Below, in pieces: positions 9,048-17,949 of a stretch of 64,000 nt of DNA. The translations under genes were made by a program, and so were the position numbers. The stretch comes from Bacteroidaceae bacterium. GTDB lineage: Bacteria; Bacteroidota; Bacteroidia; Bacteroidales; Bacteroidaceae. The number at the start of each line of letters is the position of its first letter. The stretch's first letter is position 1. The stretch spans positions 1-64,000 of the forward strand of contig JAGCPB010000065.1 in the NCBI GenBank assembly GCA_017642425.1, read 5' to 3'. The notes under the pieces are model-generated. The model searched no databases and was not told where the DNA came from. It saw only the letters and a program-made list of their open reading frames with translations.

Positions 9048-9079
9048 CTTGAACTATTCGGGAGAAAACGTTACTTTTG
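9048..9079 (+). promoter_or_regulatory. Promoter of phosphoglucomutase
   Basis: CTTG (9048-9051), 20 nt, TACTTTTG (9072-9079). The -7 box runs into the left arm of the 20-bp inverted repeat at 9074-9119. Predicted start near 9086, giving a leader of about 60 nt. Confidence 0.75.
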
Positions 9080-9119
9080 CCTTTTGCGTGCGCACATCCG
9101 CGCACGCAAAAGGCAAAAG
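9074..9119 (+). repeat. Perfect 20-bp inverted repeat in the phosphoglucomutase leader
   Basis: Left arm 9074-9093, loop ACATCC (9094-9099), right arm 9100-9119; all 20 positions pair. Each arm contains the direct sub-repeat CTTTTGC CTTTTGC. It is not followed by a T run, so it is unlikely to be a terminator of the flippase gene. The left arm begins inside the -7 box and the right arm ends 26 nt before the ATG at 9146. It could be a dyad operator for a dimeric regulator or an mRNA hairpin that affects start-site access or stability. Confidence 0.85.
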
Positions 9120-9145
9120 GATTGATAAATTGACAATTGATAATT

Positions 9146-10885
9146 ATGGACGAATTATTAGGACTTGTAACTGCCAAGGCTCAGGAGTGGCTGGGCGGTT
9201 CATTTGACGAGAAGACACGTGAGGAGGTAAAGGCTCTCATGGCAAAAGAGGACAAATCAGATCTGATAGACGCATTCTACAAGGATCTGGAGTTTGGAAC
9301 AGGCGGACTGCGCGGAATCATGGGCGCAGGTACCAACCGTATGAACATCTACACCGTGGGTATGGCTACCCAGGGCCTTGCCAACTATCTGAACAAAAAC
9401 TTCAAGGAGCGTAAGGAGATATCGGTCGTAGTAGGACATGACTGCCGCAACAACGGCCGTCTGTTTGCCGAGACCGTTGCAAACATATTCAGCGCCAACG
9501 GAATCAAGGTCTATCTGTTTGATGACCTGCGTCCTACGCCTGAGGTGTCATTCGCCATCCGTTATCTGGGCTGCCAGAGCGGCGTGAACGTGACCGCCAG
9601 CCACAACCCCCGTGAGTACAACGGCTACAAGGCATACTGGGAGGACGGCGCACAGGTGCTGGCTCCGCATGATACCGGCATCATTGATGAGGTTGCCAAG
9701 GTAAAGGTGGCCGATATCAAGTTCAAGGGTAATCCTGATTTGATCAAGATAATAGGCGAGGAGGTTGACAAGCCCTATCTGGATGCAATAGAGGGAATCT
9801 GCATTGATCCTGATCTGGTAAAGCGCAACCATGACCTCTGCATCGTCTATACTCCGCTTCACGGATGTGGCCGCGTGATGATTCCGCGCTCACTCAAGCA
9901 GTGGGGATTCACCAACGTGAACTGCGTTCCCGAGCAGATGATTCCGGACGGCAATTTCCCGACCGTAGTATCACCCAACCCCGAGTATCCAGAGGCTCTG
10001 ACCATGGCTCTGGCCCTGGCCCGCAAGCTGAACGCCGACGTGGTTATGGCATCGGACCCCGACGCTGACCGTCTGGGCGTGGCCTGCCGCGATGACAAGG
10101 GTGAACTTACCCTTCTGAACGGCAACCAGACCGCAATGATTTTCCTCTACTACATCATAACACAGTACACCAAACTGGGCAAGATGACCGGTAAGGAGTA
10201 TATTGTAAAGACTATCGTGACCACCGAGGTCATAAGCCGCATAGCCGAGAAGAACAACCTTGAGATGTTTGACTGCTACACCGGTTTCAAGTGGATTGCC
10301 AAGGTCATTGCCGATGAGAACGCCAAGGGCAAGCACTACATCGGAGGCGGTGAGGAGAGTTTCGGTTTCCTGGCCGAGGACTTTGTGCGTGACAAGGATG
10401 CCGTATCGGCCTGCTCACTGATGGCCGAGATTGCCGCATGGGCCAAGGAGAACGGCAAGACCCTCTGGGATCTGCTGCTTGATGCATATCAGGAGTACGG
10501 ATTCTCACAGGAGGCAGCCGTAAGCGTAGTAAAGCCCGGCAAGAGCGGTGCCGATGAGATAAAGGCCATGATGGAGCAGTTCCGCGCCAACCCGCCCAAG
10601 TCATTGGCAGGTGAGAAGGTGGTCCTGGTCAAGGACTTCAAGCTGCTCAAGCAGACCGATGCCGCAGGCAAGGTTACGGATCTGGTTATGCCCGAGCCGT
10701 CAAACGTGCTGCAGTACTTCACTGCCGCAGGTGACAAGATATCGGTCCGTCCTTCAGGTACCGAGCCCAAGATCAAGTTCTATATGGAGGCCAAGCTGCC
10801 AATGGCAGACAAGGCTGATTACCTTAAGGTTCAGGCTCAGGCCCTGAAGAAGATTGAGGCTTTCAAGAAGGATTTGGGTATCTGA
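9146..10885 (+). CDS. Phosphoglucomutase/phosphomannomutase (PgcA type)
   Basis: An alpha-D-phosphohexomutase of 579 residues that interconverts hexose 1- and 6-phosphates, linking glycogen and sugar-nucleotide synthesis to glycolysis. All four family loops are seen: TASHNPREYNG with the phosphoserine, DPDADRLG for the magnesium ion, GGGEESFGF for sugar binding, and RPSGTEPKIKFY for phosphate binding. The length fits the larger PgcA-like class. The ATG at 9146 is preferred to an in-frame TTG three codons upstream. Codons look strongly biased, as in the ribosomal genes here, suggesting high expression. Its promoter region carries an unusual hairpin. Confidence 0.96.
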   Translation: MDELLGLVTAKAQEWLGGSFDEKTREEVKALMAKEDKSDLIDAFYKDLEFGTGGLRGIMGAGTNRMNIYTVGMATQGLANYLNKNFKERKEISVVVGHDCRNNGRLFAETVANIFSANGIKVYLFDDLRPTPEVSFAIRYLGCQSGVNVTASHNPREYNGYKAYWEDGAQVLAPHDTGIIDEVAKVKVADIKFKGNPDLIKIIGEEVDKPYLDAIEGICIDPDLVKRNHDLCIVYTPLHGCGRVMIPRSLKQWGFTNVNCVPEQMIPDGNFPTVVSPNPEYPEALTMALALARKLNADVVMASDPDADRLGVACRDDKGELTLLNGNQTAMIFLYYIITQYTKLGKMTGKEYIVKTIVTTEVISRIAEKNNLEMFDCYTGFKWIAKVIADENAKGKHYIGGGEESFGFLAEDFVRDKDAVSACSLMAEIAAWAKENGKTLWDLLLDAYQEYGFSQEAAVSVVKPGKSGADEIKAMMEQFRANPPKSLAGEKVVLVKDFKLLKQTDAAGKVTDLVMPEPSNVLQYFTAAGDKISVRPSGTEPKIKFYMEAKLPMADKADYLKVQAQALKKIEAFKKDLGI

Positions 10886-10898
10886 AAAGTGTAGGTTT

Positions 10899-12641
10899 AT
10901 GAAGAGGACAATAATCACTTTATTGATTCTTGCAGCTATTGTACCTGCTTATGGACAGGGTTACAGGACCATGTCCGTTTGGCAGGGTGGCAATGCTCAT
11001 GAATACTCTCTGATTACTCTTGACAGTCTTGTTCCAGGCAGTTATGAAGGTAAGGCGGTGGTCTATTACAACAAGAACACCACTTTCTCCAAGATCAAGA
11101 TAGACTCACTCAACCTGGCCGATGTTGACAGCATTACCGTATCGGTTCCTGATATTGAAAGCACCAACCAAAGGACTGTAAAGGAGCTGATCCTGGAGAA
11201 GGCAAAGGTGTCTTTCAAGAAGAATACATATAAGAAAGTGGGCAATAACAACCCGTTGATGGGCCACAAGTTCGGTGCTGACCCGTTCGGAATGGTTGAC
11301 GGCGACCGCCTGTATGTATACATGACAGATGACCATCTCTACAGGTCAACAGACGGGCAGCCTATTACAGGCGCCTGGGATTATACAGACTGCAAGAATG
11401 TGACCATCATATCGTCCGAAGATCTTGTCAACTGGACAGATCACGGCACGCAGCCGGTAGCCGGAAGCGGCGGACCTGCTTCATGGGCCGGTAATATGTG
11501 GGCGCCTTGTGCAGCACACAAGACCATAAACGGCAAGGAGCAGTATTTCATGTATTTCTCAAACAATTCGAGCGGTATAGGCGTGCTTAAATCCGATACG
11601 CCTTACGGCCCCTGGACTGACCCTATCAAAAGGGCGATGATTGATCACAATACAGCTAACTGTTCCCGTTCTGTTGTTCCTTCCGTTTATGACCCGGCTG
11701 TGTTGGTTGATGATGACGGAAAGGCATATCTCTATTTTGGCGGTGGCATAGATAATCTGGACGCTGCCGATCCGCGCTCGGCACGTTGCGTACAGCTGGG
11801 TGACAATATGACGTCAATAGTAGGAACTCCGGTAGAGATAAGGCCCCCCTGCCTGTTTGAGGATGCCGGAATCAACAAGGTTGGCGGTAAGTATCTTTAC
11901 AGTTACTGTGCCAATTTCCAGGCAGACGGCGGCCCCGGCAGGGGTAACGTGGGCTATATGGAGTCTGACAATCCCCTTGGCCCGTTCACTTATATAGGCT
12001 GCTGTTCCGATAATCCGGGCGGAGCGTCATGGGCAGGCGGCGGCGGAAACCATCACCATGCATTCGTGGAGTTCAAGGGTAAGTATTACGCCCTCTATCA
12101 CACCCGTACGCTTAAGAGTGCCATGCGCAATGACAATCCGGACATAAATGACAATGTGGAGTTACGCAGCACCTGTCTGAGTGAGATGAAGGTTGATACG
12201 GTCAATGCAAGGTTTACCAGACTGACAACATCGGACTTAACAGAAAAAGGTGTTACACAGATCAAGAATTTTGATCCTTATCAGACTGTTCCCGGAACAA
12301 CCATGGCTTGGGTATCGGGCGTAACCACCAAGTACAACAAAAATACCTATAAATGCACGGCAGAGATGAAGTCAAGTTCATGGATGGGCCTGTCAAAGGT
12401 TGATTTCGGAAGCGGTGCAATAGGATTTACCGCAAAAGTGAAAGGTGAGGGTATCCTTACCGTAACTACCGACGCTCCCGGATCCGGAGGAATAGTCGTT
12501 GCCATTGCCGAGGTTAACTCCTCTTTGGTTTACAGTGAGGTACTCGTACCCCTGGTCAGCCAGGTAAAGGGAGTGGTAAATGAACTGTATATTACTTCAG
12601 TCGGTAACCTGAGTCTTGAATCATGGTCATTCATAAAATAA
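10899..12641 (+). CDS. Secreted GH43 arabinoxylan-active glycosidase with C-terminal CBM6-like domain
   Basis: A secreted enzyme of 580 residues with signal peptide (MKRTIITLLILAAIVPAYGQ). A short beta-rich segment (about 20-100) precedes a five-bladed GH43 domain (about 115-440). The opening NPLMGHKFGADPFG is like arabinoxylan arabinofuranohydrolase XynD of Bacillus. The three catalytic acids are visible in order: D in GADPFG, D in VYDPAVLVDDDGK and E in CLFEDAG. The last 120 residues look like a CBM6-type beta-sandwich. The likely job is removal of arabinose from xylan, though xylosidase activity is possible. The stop overlaps the next start (TAATG), an unexpected coupling to a nucleotidase-type lipoprotein. 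Only 13 nt separate it from the phosphoglucomutase stop. Confidence 0.88.
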   Translation: MKRTIITLLILAAIVPAYGQGYRTMSVWQGGNAHEYSLITLDSLVPGSYEGKAVVYYNKNTTFSKIKIDSLNLADVDSITVSVPDIESTNQRTVKELILEKAKVSFKKNTYKKVGNNNPLMGHKFGADPFGMVDGDRLYVYMTDDHLYRSTDGQPITGAWDYTDCKNVTIISSEDLVNWTDHGTQPVAGSGGPASWAGNMWAPCAAHKTINGKEQYFMYFSNNSSGIGVLKSDTPYGPWTDPIKRAMIDHNTANCSRSVVPSVYDPAVLVDDDGKAYLYFGGGIDNLDAADPRSARCVQLGDNMTSIVGTPVEIRPPCLFEDAGINKVGGKYLYSYCANFQADGGPGRGNVGYMESDNPLGPFTYIGCCSDNPGGASWAGGGGNHHHAFVEFKGKYYALYHTRTLKSAMRNDNPDINDNVELRSTCLSEMKVDTVNARFTRLTTSDLTEKGVTQIKNFDPYQTVPGTTMAWVSGVTTKYNKNTYKCTAEMKSSSWMGLSKVDFGSGAIGFTAKVKGEGILTVTTDAPGSGGIVVAIAEVNSSLVYSEVLVPLVSQVKGVVNELYITSVGNLSLESWSFIK

Positions 12642-14374
12642 TGAGACGCTTATCTGTCATATTTTGTACGTTTGCCGTACTGGTTTGTGCGGTAATGGCA
12701 GGCTGTTCATCCGGAAATAAGGATTTGACCATACGTATTGTCTCCACATCCGATATTCACGGCCGCATATTTGACAAAGACTGTCTTACCGGTGAGGAGA
12801 GAGAGGGCAGCATGGCCAAGTTCTCCACATTCCTGAAAAGACAGCGCAAAGAGTACAGCAATGTGATATATCTGGATGCAGGCGATATGCTTCAGGGTTC
12901 TGTAGAGGTATATCAGGATGTGACCGCCCAGTTCAGGAGAACAAGTCTTCCGGCCGAAGCCTTCAATTATCTGGAGTGCTTTGCCACTGTTCTGGGAAAC
13001 CATGATTTTGCCGTAGGAGTACCCAGCTATGACCGTTTTTTCAGAGCCAATAATTGTCCGGTGCTGGGTGCCAACGTCTATTTTGAGACCCCCGACGATT
13101 ATCTTCCTCCCTACAGGATGCGTGAGATAAAGGGGGTAAGGATTGCCGTCCTGGGCATGTCAACACCGTTGAGCAATCTTCAGCAGACGATAGACCGCAG
13201 AGAACTTGACGTGTCTGCAATAATAGATGAGGCTAAATACTGGATGCCCATACTTAAGGAGAAAGAGGAGGCTGATATAGTGATAGGCCTGTTCCACTCC
13301 GGTTATGACGGCGGCCGCAATGAAGACGGGGTTACGGAGAATGTGGTCCGCAAGATACTCAGTGAGGTTCCGGGATTCAATGCCATCCTTTACGGTCATG
13401 ACCATAGGTCACGCTGTCTTAAGACAGTTGACTGTAACGGTGATTCTGTCGTGTTGCTAAATACAGGTCCTTTCATGACAAAGGCCGGCGTTACAACTAT
13501 AACCGTATCGGGAGCCGGCACAGAAAACCCTGTAATCAGCGCTGACGGTGAACTTGTGGATATTACCGCAGAGATACCGGACAAGCGTTTCATTAAGAAA
13601 CTGTCCGGATGGTATGACGACGTGAAAGCGTACTCGGATTCCGTACTGGCTGTGCTGGCGGCTCCGCTGGATGCCAATTCAATCCTTTGGGGAGAATCTT
13701 CATTGATGGATCTCCTTCACTCAGTGCAGATGAATTTCAACGGAGCTGAGGTGTCACTTGCGTCACCTATGTTCACCAAATCCGCTTTCCCTGCAGGAGC
13801 GATTCACTGCAAGGATATGTTTGACGTATACAGTTCGGACTACTATATGGTATCGGTCATGCTTAAGGGCAGTGAAATCAAGACAGTTCTGGAGAATACC
13901 GCAAGCCAGTATTACAATACCGTCACCGACGGCAGCGGCGGTCTGTTGAAGACCCGCAAATCGGGTGATATAACTCTTCCCAGACGCTCGGTCAGCAGTC
14001 TGTTTACAGCGGCAGGAATCCGTTATGAAATAGATGTAACCAAACCGGAGGGTAGTAGGGTCAACATAATCTCCATGTCAGACGGAAGACCTTTTGATCC
14101 TGACAGGATGTACCGAACCACAATCAACTCGAACCAGTATACGGGAACTACGTTCCCAAGAATGATTGGTCTTACAAACAGAGAGATTCGTGGAAGGCTG
14201 AACGGCGGATCGCCGGCCGATACCCGGTTCTATCTGATTACGACCCTGTCCTTGAGTCATGAAGCCGGCAATGATTATACGGCTCCAAAAATGACAGACT
14301 GGAAACTGGTTCCTCAGGATATCGTATCAGCATGTCTTGCCAAGGACACCATAGGCTTTAACATTATGCAGTGA
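12641..14374 (+). CDS. 5'-nucleotidase/UshA-family metallophosphoesterase lipoprotein
   Basis: A protein of 577 residues with a lipoprotein signal ending VMAGC. The N-terminal calcineurin-like domain shows the metal-binding blocks STSDIHGR, DAGDMLQG, LGNHDF, FHSGYDGG and YGHDHRS. The C-terminal substrate-binding domain of 5'-nucleotidases follows (about 330-577). Such enzymes hydrolyse nucleotides or UDP-sugars outside the cytoplasm to salvage nucleosides and phosphate. The ATG at 12641 shares one base with the GH43 stop codon, so translation is probably coupled. An in-frame start six codons upstream is less likely because the lipoprotein signal starts at MRRLSV. Confidence 0.9.
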   Translation: MRRLSVIFCTFAVLVCAVMAGCSSGNKDLTIRIVSTSDIHGRIFDKDCLTGEEREGSMAKFSTFLKRQRKEYSNVIYLDAGDMLQGSVEVYQDVTAQFRRTSLPAEAFNYLECFATVLGNHDFAVGVPSYDRFFRANNCPVLGANVYFETPDDYLPPYRMREIKGVRIAVLGMSTPLSNLQQTIDRRELDVSAIIDEAKYWMPILKEKEEADIVIGLFHSGYDGGRNEDGVTENVVRKILSEVPGFNAILYGHDHRSRCLKTVDCNGDSVVLLNTGPFMTKAGVTTITVSGAGTENPVISADGELVDITAEIPDKRFIKKLSGWYDDVKAYSDSVLAVLAAPLDANSILWGESSLMDLLHSVQMNFNGAEVSLASPMFTKSAFPAGAIHCKDMFDVYSSDYYMVSVMLKGSEIKTVLENTASQYYNTVTDGSGGLLKTRKSGDITLPRRSVSSLFTAAGIRYEIDVTKPEGSRVNIISMSDGRPFDPDRMYRTTINSNQYTGTTFPRMIGLTNREIRGRLNGGSPADTRFYLITTLSLSHEAGNDYTAPKMTDWKLVPQDIVSACLAKDTIGFNIMQ

Positions 14375-14417
14375 CAAACGTCGCTATAAAAGGAATAATT
14401 TACAAAACAGATTGATT

Positions 14418-14891
14418 ATGAAAAGAATGGTATATTTGCTGATAGCTGGAACAGTGTTTTCATTGTCAGCGTGTAAATCCAGTCAGAGTGCCTATCAGCA
14501 GGCTTATGAGAAGGCTGTAAGCGGCGATGAAGCCAAGGCTGTCATAGAGGAGCCTGTGGCACAGAGTGAGGCTCCTGTGGCTGAGGATGTTTCTAACGTG
14601 TCGGTGCGTGAAGAGAAGGTATCAGTGGTATCGGGCGACAGCGATATCAAGGCATACGGGATAGTATGCGGCAGCTTCTCGCTTAAGGCCAATGCCGATG
14701 CACTCAGGGAACGTCTTGTCAATGACGGTTACAAGGCTGTCGTGGTGGTCAATGAGGCCGGCAAGACTTATCGTGTGGTGTTCGCCAGCTTTGACACTAA
14801 GGATGAGGCTGTGGCAGAACGTAACAGATTCAAGGCAAGATATCCTGACAATCAGGATTTCCAGAGCGCCTGGATCCTTTACAGAAAATAG
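14418..14891 (+). CDS. SPOR-domain lipoprotein
   Basis: A small lipoprotein of 157 residues. The signal ends in SLSAC. An Ala/Glu/Val-rich linker (about 20-70) leads to a C-terminal SPOR domain (about 75-152, starting YGIVCGSFS with VVFASFDTKDEA). SPOR domains bind denuded glycan strands of peptidoglycan, often at the division site. A TTG lies two codons upstream, but ATG 14418 gives a proper signal peptide. First gene of the compact run SPOR, ruvX, def, TPR. Confidence 0.9.
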   Translation: MKRMVYLLIAGTVFSLSACKSSQSAYQQAYEKAVSGDEAKAVIEEPVAQSEAPVAEDVSNVSVREEKVSVVSGDSDIKAYGIVCGSFSLKANADALRERLVNDGYKAVVVVNEAGKTYRVVFASFDTKDEAVAERNRFKARYPDNQDFQSAWILYRK

Positions 14892-14893
14892 CA

Positions 14894-15319
14894 TTGGGAC
14901 GGATTCTGGCCATTGATTACGGTACAAAACGTACCGGAATTGCGGTAACGGACCCGCTCCGCATCATTCCCGGAGGATTGGGTACCGTAGCAACGCATGA
15001 CCTGTGGTCTTTCCTGGCAGATTACCTGGGCCGTGAGCAAGTGGATATCATAGTGATGGGATATCCAACAAACATGAACGGAGAGGATTCGGCCAGCATG
15101 AAACAGATACGGCCTTTCACGGAGAAACTGCGTAAGCAATATCCCGAAAAGCAGATTGTTATGTTTGACGAGCGTTTTACATCCGTATTGGCTCAGAGGG
15201 CTATTCTGGATTCCGGAATAGGCAGGATGGCCCGCCGTAACAAGGCTCTTGTGGATGAGGTCAGCGCAACAATAATATTGGAGTCATTCATGGATTCAAA
15301 ACTATACAAAGAATTATGA
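14894..15319 (+). CDS. ruvX: Putative pre-16S rRNA nuclease / Holliday-junction resolvase-like RuvX (YqgF)
   Basis: An RNase H-fold protein of 141 residues. The motif ILAIDYGTKRTGIAV carries the first catalytic aspartate, VMGYPTNMNG the middle block and DERFTSVLAQ the next. E. coli YqgF is implicated in 16S rRNA 5'-end maturation. The start appears to be TTG at 14894, two bases after the SPOR gene stop, since no ATG precedes the conserved motif. Its stop overlaps the next start (ATGA). Confidence 0.93.
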   Translation: MGRILAIDYGTKRTGIAVTDPLRIIPGGLGTVATHDLWSFLADYLGREQVDIIVMGYPTNMNGEDSASMKQIRPFTEKLRKQYPEKQIVMFDERFTSVLAQRAILDSGIGRMARRNKALVDEVSATIILESFMDSKLYKEL

Positions 15320-15873
15320 TTTTACCCATCTATACATACGGACAGGGTGTCCTTAAGAAAGAGGCCGAAGAGATAGATGAAAGCTATGAGGGTCTTGAAC
15401 AGCTTATAAAGGATATGTTTGAGACACTGCGTAAGGCCGAGGGAGTGGGGCTGGCGGCTCCGCAGGTTGGCCTTTCCATCCGTCTGGCAGTGGTGGACCT
15501 GGACGTGATATCCGATGACCAGCCTGAGTTCAAGGGCTATTTCAAGACTTATATCAACCCATATATCGAGGATACTGACGGTTCCATGGTCCCGTATGAG
15601 GAGGGTTGCCTCAGCTTTCCCGGCATCCATGAAAGGGTGAACCGTCCGGAACGGGTGCGTGTGAGTTGGCTTGATGAGAATTTCAAGGAGCATGACGAAT
15701 GGTTTGAGGGATTCCCGGCCCGTGTGCTCCAGCATGAGATAGACCATCTGGACGGCAAATGTTTCATAGACCGCATGTCACCGTTGCGCAGGCAGATGAA
15801 CAAGAAGAACCTGAGTTCCATTGCTGCCGGCAAGTTCAGTTGTGACTACAAAGTCAAGGTTGTAAGAAAGTAA
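15316..15873 (+). CDS. def: Peptide deformylase
   Basis: An iron or zinc metalloenzyme of 185 residues that removes the formyl group from new proteins. All three motifs are intact: GVGLAAPQVG, EGCLSFPG (metal-binding Cys) and QHEIDHLDG (two metal-binding His and the catalytic Glu). It overlaps ruvX by ATGA and is followed one base later by the TPR gene. Confidence 0.98.
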   Translation: MILPIYTYGQGVLKKEAEEIDESYEGLEQLIKDMFETLRKAEGVGLAAPQVGLSIRLAVVDLDVISDDQPEFKGYFKTYINPYIEDTDGSMVPYEEGCLSFPGIHERVNRPERVRVSWLDENFKEHDEWFEGFPARVLQHEIDHLDGKCFIDRMSPLRRQMNKKNLSSIAAGKFSCDYKVKVVRK

Positions 15874-15874
15874 G

Positions 15875-17896
15875 ATGAAACAAGGGCGGAAAATCATTGC
15901 CTGCGTTGCATCTTTGTTCATCTTTGGTGTTCCGTTGCAGGCACAGATCAATACTGACCGTATGATGTCGGTAGGTCGTACCGCCCTCTATTTTGATGAT
16001 TACGTACTTTCAATACAATATTTCAATCAGGTCATAAATGCCAAGCCGTATCTGGCAGAGCCCTATTTCTACAGGGCTGTGGCAAAACTCTCACTCGAGG
16101 ATTACAGGGGAGCTGAGCAGGATTGCAGTAATTCATTGAGCCGGAATCCGTTTGTGGTAAACAGTTATCAGGTCAGGGGCCTGGCCCGTGTATATCAGGA
16201 ACGGTATACTGAAGCGGCTGATGATTTCAGGGCAGGTCTTAGACTGGACCCCGGCAATACATCACTCCGGCATAACCTCATCCTGTGTCTGGCCAAAAGC
16301 GGCAAGCAGCAGGATGCAATACTGGCTGTCGACACTTTGCTGGCTTCATCGCCGCGTTACGCGCCGGCGATGGCTATGCTTTCCGATCTTTTATGGGAAC
16401 AGGGAGACAGCACGGAAGCTCTGGAATGGGTGAATAAGGCGCTTGACGTCAACAGGTATGACGCCGATATGATTCATCACCGCGGAGTCATGCTTGCCCG
16501 TATGGAACGTTATGAGGAAGCCGAGGAGGATCTGGACCGCTCCATCTATCTGGATCCGGGTAATGCCGGAGCATACATAACCCGTGCCATGATACGCTAC
16601 TTCCGTAATAACCTTAACGGCGCATTGGCCGATTATGATCTCTCCATCATGATAGATCCGGCTAATGTGACGGGACATTACAACCGGGGTAATCTGCGTG
16701 CACAGATAGGTGATGACAACCGCGCCATAGAGGATTTTGACATTGTCCTTGAAGCGGAACCGGATAATATGATGGCTACATTCTACCGCGGTGTGTTACG
16801 TGAGAATACAGGTGATTACCGTGGTGCCGAACAGGATATGACAAGGGTGCTTGAAGAGTACCCCCAGTTTGTCCAGGGTTATCAGATGCGCAGCGAAGTT
16901 CGTGAGAAACTTGGCGACCGCAGGGGTGCCGAAGAAGATGCCATGGTTGTTCTGCGGGAACAGAACCGCCGTTTTAACAATGCCATGGGATATTCAGACC
17001 CTGAAGATGAGGATGACTCCAAGACCCGTGAGCGTTCAGACAAGAACGTGCGCAACTATCGCAAGATCGTTGTGGACGAGAATCTGGAGAACTCGACCGG
17101 ATTCTCCAGCGAGTACCGCGGAAAGGTCCAGAACCGCAATGTCGAAGTCCAGTTCCTGGAGCCGTATCGTCTTACCTATTACAGGGACAACAATCTGACC
17201 GTTAACGCCGTTCATGGCAGCAAGGTAGTGGATGACCTCTCTGCATCGGGATGCTTTATGTCCGAAATCCTGCTGGACAACCATGATGTGCAGTTGGATG
17301 AGAGACAGATTGACCGTTTGTTCGCTGACATAGGCCAACGCACCCAGATACTGTTGGATGATCCCGGCAACGCGTGGTGCATGCTGCTTGCAAGGGCAAT
17401 TGATTTTGCCTTGCTTCAGGATTTTACCAACGCCGAGTCTGACCTGGACAATGCCGTATCACTGAATCCTGACAATTGGGCTGTATGGTTCTGCCGTGCG
17501 CAGGTAAGGGCACGCTCCATTCAGGTGAGACGTGCCGAGCAGGATATGGATCTGAAGCAGGGTATGACCGATGCTCGCGACAACGTTGCGGAGCCCGGTT
17601 ATCAGTTCGTGCTGAGAGACCTGTCATACGCCATCAATCTTGAACCGTCATTTGCATACGCCTATTACAACAGGGGCACATTCTATGCTTTGACCAATGA
17701 TTTCCATGCTGCACTTGTGGATCTGGACAAGGCAATTGAACTGGATGAGACCCTGGCGGAGGCCTGGTATAACCGCGGATTGGTGCTTGTGCTCCTGAAC
17801 CGAATGGATGATGCTTTCCGTGACCTGAGCCGCGCAGGCGAGCTTGGCATTTATTCGGCGTATAACATCATAAAGCGCTTTTCAAAAGGTGACTGA
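15875..17896 (+). CDS. Secreted TPR-repeat protein
   Basis: A protein of 673 residues with a signal peptide (MKQGRKIIACVASLFIFGVPLQAQ), so it is probably periplasmic or outer-membrane associated. Residues about 30-365 hold around ten tetratricopeptide repeats with the usual pattern (YFYRAVAKLSLEDYRGAEQD, HYNRGNLRAQIGDDNRAIED). Residues about 365-480 lack repeats and are charged. Another repeat set follows (480-665, for example YYNRGTFYALTNDFHAALVD). TPR arrays mediate protein contacts; partner unknown. It starts one base after def, and the def/TPR/thrS neighbourhood suggests a conserved housekeeping context. Confidence 0.9.
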   Translation: MKQGRKIIACVASLFIFGVPLQAQINTDRMMSVGRTALYFDDYVLSIQYFNQVINAKPYLAEPYFYRAVAKLSLEDYRGAEQDCSNSLSRNPFVVNSYQVRGLARVYQERYTEAADDFRAGLRLDPGNTSLRHNLILCLAKSGKQQDAILAVDTLLASSPRYAPAMAMLSDLLWEQGDSTEALEWVNKALDVNRYDADMIHHRGVMLARMERYEEAEEDLDRSIYLDPGNAGAYITRAMIRYFRNNLNGALADYDLSIMIDPANVTGHYNRGNLRAQIGDDNRAIEDFDIVLEAEPDNMMATFYRGVLRENTGDYRGAEQDMTRVLEEYPQFVQGYQMRSEVREKLGDRRGAEEDAMVVLREQNRRFNNAMGYSDPEDEDDSKTRERSDKNVRNYRKIVVDENLENSTGFSSEYRGKVQNRNVEVQFLEPYRLTYYRDNNLTVNAVHGSKVVDDLSASGCFMSEILLDNHDVQLDERQIDRLFADIGQRTQILLDDPGNAWCMLLARAIDFALLQDFTNAESDLDNAVSLNPDNWAVWFCRAQVRARSIQVRRAEQDMDLKQGMTDARDNVAEPGYQFVLRDLSYAINLEPSFAYAYYNRGTFYALTNDFHAALVDLDKAIELDETLAEAWYNRGLVLVLLNRMDDAFRDLSRAGELGIYSAYNIIKRFSKGD

Positions 17897-17911
17897 TTGA
17901 AAAGAATTTGA

Positions 17912-17919
17912 TACCTTTG
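17912..17919 (+). promoter_or_regulatory. Probable -7 box of thrS
   Basis: TACCTTTG matches TAnnTTTG and lies 31 nt before the thrS ATG, in the 53-nt gap after the TPR gene. No clear -33 TTTG is seen at the right distance. Confidence 0.5.
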
Positions 17920-17949
17920 CGGACTTAAAAGAAATTACAATACGACAAC

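Noticed and set aside
9074..9119. Terminator of the flippase gene
   Set aside because: No T run follows the right arm, and a better terminator with T5 lies at 9016-9037.
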